Positions 24,333 through 35,229 of a DNA stretch of 64,000 nt are shown piece by piece. Location: positions 808,001 to 872,000 of the forward strand of contig JAJEKV010000034.1 in assembly GCA_021234155.1 (NCBI GenBank). The letters run 5' to 3'. Positions within the stretch are counted from its first letter, which is position 1. Each line of letters starts with the position of its first letter. Both the position numbers and the translations under genes were made by a program. Source of the stretch: Isoetes taiwanensis (taxonomy: Eukaryota; Streptophyta; Lycopodiopsida; Isoetales; Isoetaceae). The notes under the pieces are model-generated. The model did no database searches and was not told the DNA's origin. It was given only the letters and a program-made list of their open reading frames with translations.

Positions 24333-24842
24333 TCATTGTGTAAGCAAAAATTTGGCTTCATTTAAGCAACCTTCACGAGATAGGACATCAATCATGCAGT
24401 TGTTGTGATGCATATCGGGTATTATGCCATGCGATTCTCTCATAGATTTTAAGAACTGTTGGCCTTCTTCAACTAAACCTGCATAACGACATGTGTTAAG
24501 GATAGCAGAAAACGTAGCGAATCCGGCAAAGACACCATTCTCACGCATGTCATGAAAACACTCTAGAGTAAGACGGCCCTTGCCATGTTCTGCATATCCA
24601 CCCATAATAGCATTCCATGAAACCACATCCCAATGGTCGTGCCTCCCTCAAGCTCCCACATTTAACATACATATCTACAAGAGTATTCCCCACAAAAATG
24701 TCTGTTTGAAGCCCATTTTCAATGACTTGCTCATGAATATACCTGCCCTTCTCCATGGCCCCAATGCTCCCACATGCTTTCAAAACACTCAAACATGTAA
24801 TTGCATTTGGCTTTAATCCATCCTGCTGCATGCTGTTAAAGC
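24333..24842 (-). pseudogene. PLS-class PPR repeat fragment
   Basis: The minus-strand reading begins with DGLKPNAITCLSVLKACGS, continues through GRYIHEQVIENG and GNTLVDMYVKCGSLREA, then after a deletion and frameshift near 24630 through VVSWNAIMGGYAEHG and a tail containing FSAILNTCRYAGLVEEG. These are typical L, S and P repeats and the start of an E-type region of plant PPR proteins, which bind organelle RNA. Only about four repeats remain, with no start codon and no organelle-targeting region. It is joined directly to a LRR exon on its 5' side. Confidence 0.8.
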
Positions 24843-26635
24843 ATCATCAGTTATTCTCTCACACCATCCAACATTTAGAATTTGGATGCCACTACAATTT
24901 TGTGCCAAGGCCTGGAATATGTATCAGATTTAGCACAATCTCATGCATTCATTACAGCCAGAAACACAGAATTTGTTAAACGAAATTTACCATCAAGGCT
25001 TTATCAGTTCCAGCATTTAGGCATCCACAGAGATTCAGATGCTTCAATCTTGAACAGTTTTCTGCTATTAAGATAACCCCAGACTCTGTGATCTCTGAAC
25101 ACCCACTAAGATCCAGCCTCTCTAGCTTTTTGCATCCATTGGCAAGTGAGTCCAAAGAGGCATCTGTAAGTTTGGTACCATTTGATACATCAAGTGAGTG
25201 AAGATCATGGCAATTACTAGCCCGTGCTCTGATGGCTTGATCATCCAGTGCGGGACACCGCCGGAGTGTGCAGCTTCATAGATGAGTAAACTTTGAGGCG
25301 ATTGATCGTACCAACATGTTGACGTTTTTGCCACACCTGTAAAGCAGAAGGATGATCATTAAATTGCTAGTAGGATCTCTATGTAAAGATCTCTACGTCA
25401 AGGAAAATTGAGGCTAAAGACCATAGAATTTCTCTTGTAATATGAAAGCAAACAAATAACCTCACATTTTTCAATATAGTTGTGGAAAGTATGAAGACCA
25501 TCATCATCCATCTACCTACAACAGAAGCCTCTCTCTATGCATATAACTTTCTTATAAGTTAACAATGAATAGAATGACACCTATGGTTCTTGAAGAGTAG
25601 CCAATAGAAGTAAGTCGGCACAGATGCTTGTTGAGTGATAAAATTGGACAAGCCCTTGCATTTGGAATGGTAGAATTAAACAAGCCCTTGCATTTGACAA
25701 TGCCAGCCATTATGAGGAATTATTTATATTCTAATTCAGACTCTTTTAGAATATGCATGCACAGCCTTTTTTTCTCCATTACCTTGTTCACCTTAATACT
25801 GGAGGGAACATCTCTTGGTTATAGTGACATCAGCAGTACTGCAATCCAAATAATTTTGCTTCTCCCTATTACTGGATCCAGAATCCATGAAACCTAAAAT
25901 GTCCTAACTTGTATGATCTCATGACCAGGTGAATCGTGTAAACCAACACCATATGCAGATTTGAGTTAGCGCATTCTGTCTGCCATAAGCTTAATTATAG
26001 CATGTGGTTTACCCCACAGAGTAGGTCTCCTGCTCAAGCAAAAGGACATTATCAAATTTGACTCTCCATCCACACGAGAATTCAAATTTTACAGATAACA
26101 AACGCTAACTCCCTTTAAAGGCAAAAACCCATTTTTGAGCACCTTGCAATACTTTATTCATACTTTTGTCTTGTAGTTTGACCAATTATTTTCTACAATT
26201 AGTCAACGAATTGATTGACTAAAAAGTAGGCACAACATGATAGAATTTTGCTATGTCTGGTTGCAAACAACCTGAAAGCATCAATCTCAACATGTTCAAA
26301 AGTACGGTCTCAGGGCTTAGGAGGTTGACTTGAGAAGAAAAAATAATGGAACTTTACCAGGAAAAGGAGAGGTCCAGGATTCCAAAACGCAATGCATCAT
26401 GCCAACTAGTGCATATTCCTGAAGCAATAATGATTGTCCGACCATCCAACAATGCCAATATCCGAACAAGCAACTCCATTGGAATATCTTGCCATCTTGA
26501 TTCTCCAGCATCCAGATCAATTTCCTTCAAACAAGAAGACTCGCTCTTCAACTTGAGCTTCAAGTCTTGAGGAGTAGATTCCAGTTCATCATCATCCGAT
26601 CCCCAAAACAAACCTGATGAATCAGGATGATACAT
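24838..26635 (-). pseudogene. SKP2A-like F-box/LRR gene, truncated and interrupted
   Basis: Exon 1 (26358-26635) starts at an ATG and encodes an acidic leader and an F-box (WQDIPMELLVRILALLD). It splices (intron 25337-26357, correct phase) to exon 2 (24991-25336), which carries leucine-rich repeats (DLHSLDVSNGTKLTDASL, LERLDLSGCSEIT, LKHLNLCGC). Exon 3 begins at 24911 with ALAQNCSGIQILNVGWCERIT and then breaks into PPR sequence. The match is to Arabidopsis SKP2A, an SCF ubiquitin-ligase substrate receptor that acts on cell-cycle regulators. An in-frame TGA near the start of exon 2 (after KFTHL) and the loss of all later repeats mark it as a pseudogene. Confidence 0.82.
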
Positions 26636-26807
26636 GATTGAGGAGCGGAACTCTTTTTTCTATATAGCCATAAGCAAATTTATCGCTCCCTGTTGTGTTC
26701 TTATTCATCAGATTGGAGCTGCCAGTTACCCGGTCCAGAACATCCTTGATCCACAACGCAACTGACCGTGCATTTACAGAGAACAAAGGGTTTTTAGCAG
26801 TCATCAA
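26622..26807 (-). other. Unrecognised open frame upstream of the F-box gene
   Basis: A 60-codon frame with coding-like composition (VALWIKDVLDRVTGSSNL). It lies 5' of the F-box exon on the same strand and overlaps its first bases. It may be an exon of another fragment; I do not recognise it. Confidence 0.25.
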
Positions 26808-26846
26808 ATATACTGAGTATATTCCAGCATATACTCAGTATATCCC
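26808..26846. repeat. Perfect inverted repeat of ATATACTGAGTAT type
   Basis: 'atatactgagtatatt' and 'aatatactcagtatat' (read on the complement) are separated by only a few bases, giving a stem of about 15 bp. Confidence 0.9.
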
Positions 26847-27169
26847 ACAAACCCACATAAACGAGGGTTTGCCCCCCTAGGGGCAACCCAAAAAGCAGAA
26901 TGGATTTTTCTGAAGAGGAAACCTAGGGTTTCATCTATGGCTCTGTAGAGAGCAAAAGCAATCAGTAATGTCGAAGGCAAATACATGGCTCTGCTGCAAG
27001 AGTCATGATCTACCCGTTAGGTATGAGTCTAAACCTTTTGCGGCAGTACAGACGGTAACAAGAACAGGTCATAGATGCAAATAAAACCTTGATTCAAAAG
27101 CCTTTGCAGATTCACAGTGTTGCAGTGCATGTTCGTGGCTGCATAACTCCCAGCATGGGCCGCAAGAAA

Positions 27170-27390
27170 GATGACCAGAATTTAGATACAAAGAATCAGT
27201 GGTAAATTCTGTGGAAGTTAATATACAAAAGCCAGATCAAGCTCCAGTAGCATTCGATGAAGTTAAATGCTTATTGAAGGAAATGAAGAAAATGGTGCAG
27301 AACGTCATGGCGGCTGCTTCTGACATAAATACAAATACAAATGCAACAGCACATGGCATGGCATGCAAACTCCATCTCATCAGGTTTGGA
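27170..27390 (+). other. Unrecognised exon-like open frame
   Basis: An open stretch encoding KPDQAPVAFDEVKCLLKEM and a run of Asn-Thr. No start codon at its head and no family recognised. It is flanked by AT-rich sequence. Confidence 0.25.
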
Positions 27391-27439
27391 TGCTTTAGCA
27401 CATATGATTTCTTAAATTTCGTGATGATGTCCTGATGAT

Positions 27440-29950
27440 ATTGTATGAGTAGTGACTTCTGCCTTTAAATGGATTGCAGAATATTAGGCATTATATTATA
27501 GATATGTTTTAATAATGATTGGATCTCGTAGACTTACAAAATAGATGAGTAGATCTCAAAATTTACATGAGAGCTTTTCATTAAGCCTATTTCTGAAATT
27601 TATGACAGTACTCTATGAGTAGGAATGAAGACCTGAACAAATTGTTGCTTCATAATTAGATTTACTCTAAATACTCATTGAGCTTCTATATGTGATATAT
27701 TGAGGTGAGACATATGTGCAAATGAGTAGATCTATGTTTTTTGGGAAATTAAGACCTTATTTGGCCTTTCTAATGATTGGTTTTCTGTTAAAAAGGTTGT
27801 CATCCTAAGGATATGATCTATAAATGCTTACAGGTTTAGTCTGATATTAAATATGGCTGAACTTAAGAGTATGAAGGATTAAACTGGCCCGTTGAGGTAA
27901 TATGATAGTAAAGTTATGCAATTAAGTAGAGCCTCTGAAGATTACAACATAGCACATAAGCTGAATTATATGTGTAATAAATGGTTGCTTGCTAGGCAGA
28001 GACAGTATCATTAGTGATCAAGTTGGAGTCATTTTGAAGTTGACATGGTCTTTGAGAGCTTAAGGATCTGTGAATAAAAACAGAAAATATGCCTAGCCCT
28101 TTTACATGGTGTGGCTCAGGAAATGCTTTGCAATTATTGCTTATAATCATGCTTGCATGTAGGAGATAAAAGAATTTCCTATAAGTAGGACAATGATATA
28201 TTTTCTGGCCATGATTGCCTTGGTACAGTTGAGCAATATACTCTGTATGGCAGGTTGGCAGCATACTACATAATGTGCACTTTGGTTTCTATTATGTATT
28301 AGGTTTACAATCAAGGTGAAGGGCGAAAAGCCTAGGAAACTCATTGCTTACTTGTGATGACTCTTGTAGTTACCCTGATTAAGGCTAACTTACATCTGGT
28401 TTCATTGCAGGTAACCGACTCTCCTACTCTTTGATTTGTTTTCCACATTTCTCAAGAGCAATTTGGGAAGCTGAGCAAGTTTTCAAGTACAAGATTCATT
28501 TCTTAAAGAAATCATGGACATGATGTAGTCTGAACTGGTTTTATTTTAAGCATATAGTTATTGCAGTTATTGAAAAGGAATTTTGAATTTATAAAATGAG
28601 AAAAAAGGTTTATAGTTCTTTTGTAAAACAGATCTTTTGTAACCAGATTAAGGCCTAGGGTATTGTGCACCTGCAGTAAACATATTTTGAAAGGTTTTTT
28701 TTTTTTTTTTTTTTTTTTTGAGAAAAGGAAATTTTTTTATTTTATATAATAAAAAGTACAGAGTACAATGTTTAAATCTTCAAGGAGGACTACTACAAGA
28801 ATAACCATCTTTATCCTCCATGAACTGGAACTTATTCTAGTGAGTAGCAGCAATTCAAAAGAGTATAAGATAGATACCAATAATTAGACCTGTTTCTCAA
28901 AAAGTTGTGACTGGAATGGATAGTGTAGTGCTGCATTATCGGAGTCACAAAAGCCTAAAGCTGGCTAGACTTAGAAAGCGTAGCCTCCAAATTTCTTCCT
29001 AAGCCTAGTGCAAGATATAAAAGCTATTGTGTATCCCCTACCTCGGATATCTCCACTGAAAGGGTCACCTCGTGAGGGAGTTTTCCACTTTTGTTATCCA
29101 ATCAAGGAGCCCATACGTCTTTGATACATATTAACACAACTAACTTGTTAATCAGAGCAAATCAACAATTGTACCTATACACTACTTTTGGAGTAGAATA
29201 GAAGACATCCTATACCACCAAGCCACTGCATATTCTTACCAGAATACAAAATAGTAAAAGAAGGAAAAAATCAATGTAAGAACAGCAGCCTGCCACTCTG
29301 CTTATAAAAGCTGCCACCGCTTTATGGATTCTGGTCTTTCAGCGTATAAAAAAATAAATCATCTATGAATTGAATCAAGTCAAATGCTGCATTGTTGGAG
29401 TAAGCATTCAACCTAAGCTGGCTAGACAAAGAATATGCCCAACTGCCAGACTCCTCCCTCAAAAGCCCGATGAAAGATATGTAGATTTCCTACCTAGAAC
29501 ATATCCCTAGCTCGACTATTCAAATCAAAACAATCCTAGCTATCTACTTGCATATAAACTAAAAAGTCCCAAAAATGCCTGAGTACCTGATTTTTCTTTC
29601 AATCACATTTCGCCTTTCCACCAACACGAAAGGGTAAGAGTAAACCATAATACTTTATAAAACTCTAGGATTTTATCTCTTCAGATGAAGCTTGCCCAGT
29701 ATAAATCCAGAGCATGAATCTTCTTCAATTTGAGACATCTCAACCGGTACAAAATCTATCCTTCCTAGGTCGACCCAGGGCCTACAGAGCTTATCCCCAG
29801 ATGATGGTTTAATTCTACGAAACCTGCAAGGAAGAGATGACAAAGGGCAACCTAAATTGTACTAAGATCGAAGATCGCCTACAGACTGCACCCCCTTGAA
29901 AAAACATGGAAAAAAACTTATGACATTCAATCTCACAGTTCGCAAGCATC
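27440..29950. other. Non-coding, with a poly-T tract and a diverged internal duplication
   Basis: A run of about 26 T at 28697-28722 could be the reversed poly-A tail of a minus-strand retroposed sequence starting there. Downstream, two related blocks (about 28930-29060 and 29380-29520) share 'aagctggctagac', 'cctaccc/cctacctag' and 'aaagatat', an old duplication. No coding sequence is recognisable. Confidence 0.4.
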
Positions 29951-30040
29951 CTAGCCAGGCATCCATCCCCAAATCCTTGCTCCATGAGTCGCTGCTAATC
30001 CCGAAGCAGGGTGAGGCGGCGGTAGCCTCCCTTCTGCCAC

Positions 30041-33000
30041 GTGTCTGTAGGATGGGAAGGTCCTGAAAAAAATGTTCATGCTAGAAATGCTCAACAATTC
30101 GAAAAGAATCAAGCATTGGCAGTTGCAAAGGAACGGAAGGAGACAATATTTCATTGCATGTTTAAAAAGCAAGAGCTCTTGGATTTCAAAGTCAAATGCA
30201 TTCAAATGAGAACAATTTTGCATCTACTACAATATGGATGCCCAATAAGAGACTATCCAAAGTATGAATCATTGCTTCGTGCTCATGGGCTTCTGAATTC
30301 GCATTGGTCTGAGAGATCAGGTTGGGATTTCGCAGGACATATGGCAAAGATGAGCTGTGAAATCTCATTAAAGGTACATTCCTTGTTCAACAACTCTTTT
30401 TTCTTCTTGCACGTTTGCTTGGATTTTTTGTTTTGTTTGACTATTCTTAGTTCCACAACATCCCTGCCAATTGTTGCAATCTGCATGTTACTAGGATGCA
30501 GATATTAGTTCCCCTCTAAGCATTGATATCAAGTGACTTTCAAGATGTTGTGGCTGAGTTATTCATGGTAACAATATAATACCTAATTCTGAAAGGTATC
30601 ATACTCAAGTTAAATTACTGGAAGAATTAGAACTTGTATAGCTACTCCCATGATACTTTTACTTGATGCTAAAGTAATGTGAAGATTGCCTACAACCATC
30701 AGATTTACTTAAGATTAGATTTACTTTGATCTATGCTCAGATATCCTTGGAAAGTTCTCTATCATATGCCCAAACCAATATTTAGCATTTGCTTTAGCTA
30801 TTTACATCCAAAAAAAGCAGTTTGAACATATTTATTTACGTGCGAAATTCATAAGATGGCATAAATGGGTGCACATTTTGTTCAATACACCTCAACACTT
30901 TTCTTTCTCTTGAGATATCTATTTCCATTTAATTACCATAACCTCTTTTTGCTTCCATAGACAAAAAAACTCTGTGATGGAGCAATGCTAATCCTACATG
31001 ATCACATTGCTACTGCCAATTCGGGCATTGCCAAATCACCATCAAGGCTTCACAACATTTTGTGTACAAACATGATGTTCAAATTATTTACTGAATTTTG
31101 AATCCTTCACAAATACCATTCCAGATTTTTCTTCCAAAGCACATGCTGCAGACTCTACATGTTTGAACAAAGGCTCGTAAATCTTGTGCTTTAACCTAGG
31201 CAGTGTTTCGAACATTTGAGGATCCAACAGGTCTTCTTTCTCAGAGCTCAAAGTATCAAGCCAATCATTAACTCTTTTCAGATGTGAAAGCATCAGGGCA
31301 AGCTACGAATTATCTAGTTCAACTCCATTGCTAGAATCTGTAACTGACATACCATCACCAGCAATTTTAAATCCATTATCTAATGCAACATTAAGAAAGT
31401 TAAGAAACCAGCCATGTGCTTCAAACTGTAGCTTCTTTGTCAGCTCGGCCGTCTCATTGATTCCATGCCCCTTTATCCAATCAATTGCTGGTTTTGTTTG
31501 ATGGTCCAAAATGATAATTTAAGATCTCAACAGGCAGATTAGGAGGTTGATGGCAGGCCATTGCAGTTAGATGATGAGAAGTTAAGACATGTCAGGCATC
31601 TTGTCTTTTACTGCAACATAGGAAACTTTCAAGGTGGATTCTAAGAGAACATAAAAGCTTAAGGTTATTTACAGCATTTAAGGTAGCTTTGCCAAATATG
31701 CATCTGTTCACCATTGTTTTTGGAATGCCTTATTTTGTATTTTAAGTATGAAGTTTTATTTTCCATTATTATTTTTTATAGGTTCCAAATTTTTATCTTT
31801 GTCATTGGATGAAGTTACTGCGAAGGATAACCCTTCATGGTTGTGCATGCATATGTACAATGTTGAGAAGTTTTGTAGAAAGTCATATTTCTTGAGCATA
31901 ACAAAAATGGATGGAGATGCTACTGTTAAAGTTTGTATGCTATGGTAGATGAAAAATTAGCTAATGCAGGGTTGAGTATGTATGATCATGCAAAGAAACT
32001 AGTTTGCTTTGGTGCAGATGGTGCATCATTGATATCCAGTTGTAGAACTAGATTAGGAGCGCGACTTCAAACAAGCTTCGCACCATATATGTTATCTGTT
32101 CATTGCATGGCATACGGGACAAACCTTGCATTCAAGATTGTAAATGACTTCCGATGCATAGAGAAGGTAGAATATTTGGTTAAGAATGTGAACTTGTTTT
32201 ATTGGCGCAGCCCACAAAGACTTGCACATTTCTAACAGTATGCCGTAGGCTTGGCCGAGGGATTGAAACTCCTAAAAGAAGTGGATACAAGGTGGATTTC
32301 AATTGCTTTACCAATTCACAAATTTGTATGATGAATACATTTCTGTTGCAAGGGCATTGCTGATTTATTTGATGAAGAGAAACTCGTTGAACTGCTAACA
32401 CTGCTTACAGATGCAGAGACATTATTAACATTGTATGCTCTTCTTCCTTTGCTTAAGGAACTTGTCATTTTGATCCAACAGGCACAAGATTAAGCAATAT
32501 TCATTTCTGAATACTCCATTGCAAGAAAAATGGCATGCACACGACTGGAAAAGCTATAAGAAAAACCAGGTAGTTTTGAAGGAGATAAAGCTTTTTATAG
32601 GTGGCAGGACCTTATATCTCTGGTGGATGGAAAGATTTTTTTGAAGTATAATGATAGCGTCTGCTTGTATATACATGCGAAGGACCAATTCTTACCATTA
32701 CATTGCTTCATGAAATCTGAGCGAAATAACCATTTGCGAAAAGTTGAGGTATGGGCAAATGAATTTGGCTTGTACAATCTATCAAAGATAATATGAGGGA
32801 TGCTGGGATAAGTCTAACTACAGAACTGCGAGCACGCTTCCCCCATGATGAATTGCTCTTGCAATGGGAATTATCTTCCCAAATTTCTGGAATAATGCTA
32901 CCTGAAAAGTTGCTTAACAATTTTTCAGATTGTGTGAAGCTTCTGATTAGCCATTTCTGTCAAAGACATGTAGTTGATGGCAAGGAAGTAAATGGCATTC

Positions 33001-33420
33001 TAGATTCAGATGCATTAAAAATACAATCAGGGCTATTTGGCACCATAATGTATGCTCAATTTCCTCTCTTGCATGAGCCATTGGAACAAGGAGTCGTAAT
33101 AAGACTATGGAATAAGCTAAGTCGTCACAATTATCTCAAGGATGCCCTGAGTGAATATATCAATGTCGTTGATCTCTATATGACAATGATACTTGGAAGT
33201 GTAGAGGATGAAAAAGCTTACATTAACCTTGATGCTACTTTAAGACTTTGCAACATGTGAACATTCCTTGGAGTCTTTTCCATATGATTTGACATTCCAA
33301 AGATGGAAGGAGGCAACTGGTAGAAGGGGAGTTGGTAGTGTGCATGAGCAAGTGTCGCTAGAAGTACCTATCGTACGTACAAACCAGCCAGATATGAGCT
33401 TTTGTCAGGTCAAGGACATA
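30041..33420 (+). pseudogene. hAT-superfamily transposase relic
   Basis: The N-terminal piece (30041-30373) encodes a region with HWSERSGWDFAGHM. After an interruption the RNase H-like part resumes at about 31785 with LSLSLDEVTAKDNPSW, then AKKLVCFGADGASLISS (near 32000), YMLSVHCMAYGTNLAF (near 32095) and FYWRSPQRLAHF. The C-terminal part (32793-33260) includes ELRARFPHDELL. These blocks match a hAT family common in plants and animals (relatives of the ZNF862/C17orf113 type). Frameshifts and stops near 31950, 32235, 32490 and 32790 and the loss of the full dimerisation block show it is inactive. No terminal inverted repeats were identified. Confidence 0.75.
31084..31509 (-). pseudogene. Antisense fragment of a plant DUF936/DUF6857-like protein gene
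   Basis: One minus-strand frame runs for about 141 codons with a single in-frame TAG after VELDNS. It contains [39 protein letters not shown] and [20 protein letters not shown]. This combination resembles the C-terminal domain of plant DUF936 proteins (now DUF6857), whose function is poorly known. It lies between the N-terminal and catalytic parts of the hAT transposase, on the opposite strand, so it is probably a captured or inserted host fragment. Identification is by motif memory only. Confidence 0.55.
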
Positions 33421-34035
33421 TAAGCAAGTACTTTATATTTTAGTTTCTTGTTTAATGGTTCTATTTATGATTTTGGATCTAGAAATCAATGCTGTAGACA
33501 GTCCTATTTAATTTTGTTTCAATTATGGTCCACAATTTTGGTTGGAATAGTTAATTTCAAGCAATTATACAGTGTTCTTAGTGCTGGTTGGCCTTTTTTA
33601 TACAACAGTAAGGATTCAGTTTTCTAGGCAGTGCTATGGTTGTTTGATTAAGTTCGAATGATTTCTGCTCATGAACAATTGTTGTGCAATGGGGCTCTCA
33701 GTGGGAATTGATTACTTTTTTGCTATTTATGTCGTTTAAGTCGTTTTAGTACATACGTATGAAATATAATTTTAAACATTTATATGGGGCGTGAAATTTG
33801 GGACTTCATAATGTTTTGGAACCTAGCTCTAAAGTTAATAAGACTTTATTAAAAAATAGCCATTTGGACTATACATGCTTACGCATTTGCTTGAAAAATC
33901 TCCATTTGAGTTGCAACCACGTTAGAAAATAACAGGAAAAATGGCCAGTTCAGGCTACACCTTTGTGGGCATATTTTACAAAGAATGGTCAATTGGTTGT
34001 ACTTACAAAAAATTATAGGTTCCTTAAAAATTTTC
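33421..34035. other. Non-coding AT-rich
   Basis: No open frame or repeat of note was seen. Confidence 0.5.
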
Positions 34036-34230
34036 CTGGAGGAAAGTCCTCATGTCTAGTCCTCTGCCATCCCGGGAGTCGAGAAAGTCCCCTGGTCTAG
34101 TCTTTCATAACCCAGAGGGTACTTTCTTAACTCGCGACTCAAGAAAGTCCTCTCGTCTAGTCCTCTGGAACCCAGATGGCACTTTCTCGACTCACGCCCT
34201 CTCGTCTAGTCTTTTATAATTCAGAGCCTT
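34036..34230. repeat. Tandem repeat, three copies of about 66 bp
   Basis: Units share 'gaaagtcc', 'tctagtcctctg', 'acccagagg' and 'tactttctcgactc' with moderate divergence. The third copy is truncated. Confidence 0.85.
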
Positions 34231-34559
34231 CGTAGCGTCAGTCGACTAACTTGAATCTTTTATTTGCAGCCCCTATCCTGACCAAATAATACATGCAAGG
34301 CCGCAATGGAAGGAATTCGGATGTCTGCAATGGCCAAGAGGAAATAAGGCGCCTTCAGAAAAATGGAAGATTTTCGAGCTGTGCAGGTTTGTACTTACAG
34401 AGGCCACCAAGACGATGAGGCTGATGATGAAGATGGGAAGAAAACTACAAGAAAGCCAGGGAATTGCTATCAGATCAGTACGACCTGATATTGTGCAATG
34501 AAGAAATCTGACAAAAGCTGAGATCTGGGCATTGTGGCAGAGGTGTATGCTGAAGGGCA

Positions 34560-35066
34560 CTAACCAAGAGTTGCCACAAAAATCAAATCCAAAACTTTTT
34601 GACAAGAAGATCATGAAGTGAACATGTTCACTCCATAAGTTATGTCCGAGTCTAGTACAGTTAATTAAATATCCTAGACATCCCACTAATTCCACATAAG
34701 GTACACCTTTATATTCTTAATGGATCTACTTTGGTGAGCATAAGTTTCTTATTTCTCCTATCTCTCTTGACTTCTATTCCCAAAGAATATAAGGCTTACC
34801 TATCATCTATTCCCAAAAAATTTGAGAGCTCCAGCGTCATCTTGAATCTGCCTTTCAGATATGACTTCCAATTTATTCAAATTAGATGCCACCATGACAC
34901 ATCATCTACATAGAGATAGGTAGATATTATTGTACCTGTCATCGATTCCCAAAAATTTTGAGAGCTCACATGTCATCTTGAATCTAGCTTTCAGAAATGA
35001 CTTGCAATGTTTTCAAATATTCAAATTAGATGCTCATGTAATTTGCCACCGTGACACAATCATCTA
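34560..35066 (-). pseudogene. copia-type retrotransposon debris (RT and RNase H edge)
   Basis: The minus strand near 34640-34690 reads YVELVGCLGYLINCTR, resembling the ELVGSLxYLTxTRPD block of copia polyproteins. At 34790-34915 it reads a VDD motif followed by KSYLKGRFKM and SNFLG, the end of a copia reverse transcriptase (YVDD, then LGxxxYFLGI). The RT segment is present twice, again at 34938-35066. No LTRs were identified and the frames are broken. Confidence 0.55.
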
Positions 35067-35229
35067 GAGAATAGAATAGAATAGAATTGTTTTTATCATC
35101 CACGGAGACCAATCGGCCTATGGGACCCAATACAAAAAGCGCAGCAGTCACGTTACTGCCCGGATTAAAAAACCCCCGCCCCGAAGGGTTTTCGAGGGAA
35201 AAACCGTGGCAGCAACAAGACTGCTGACA

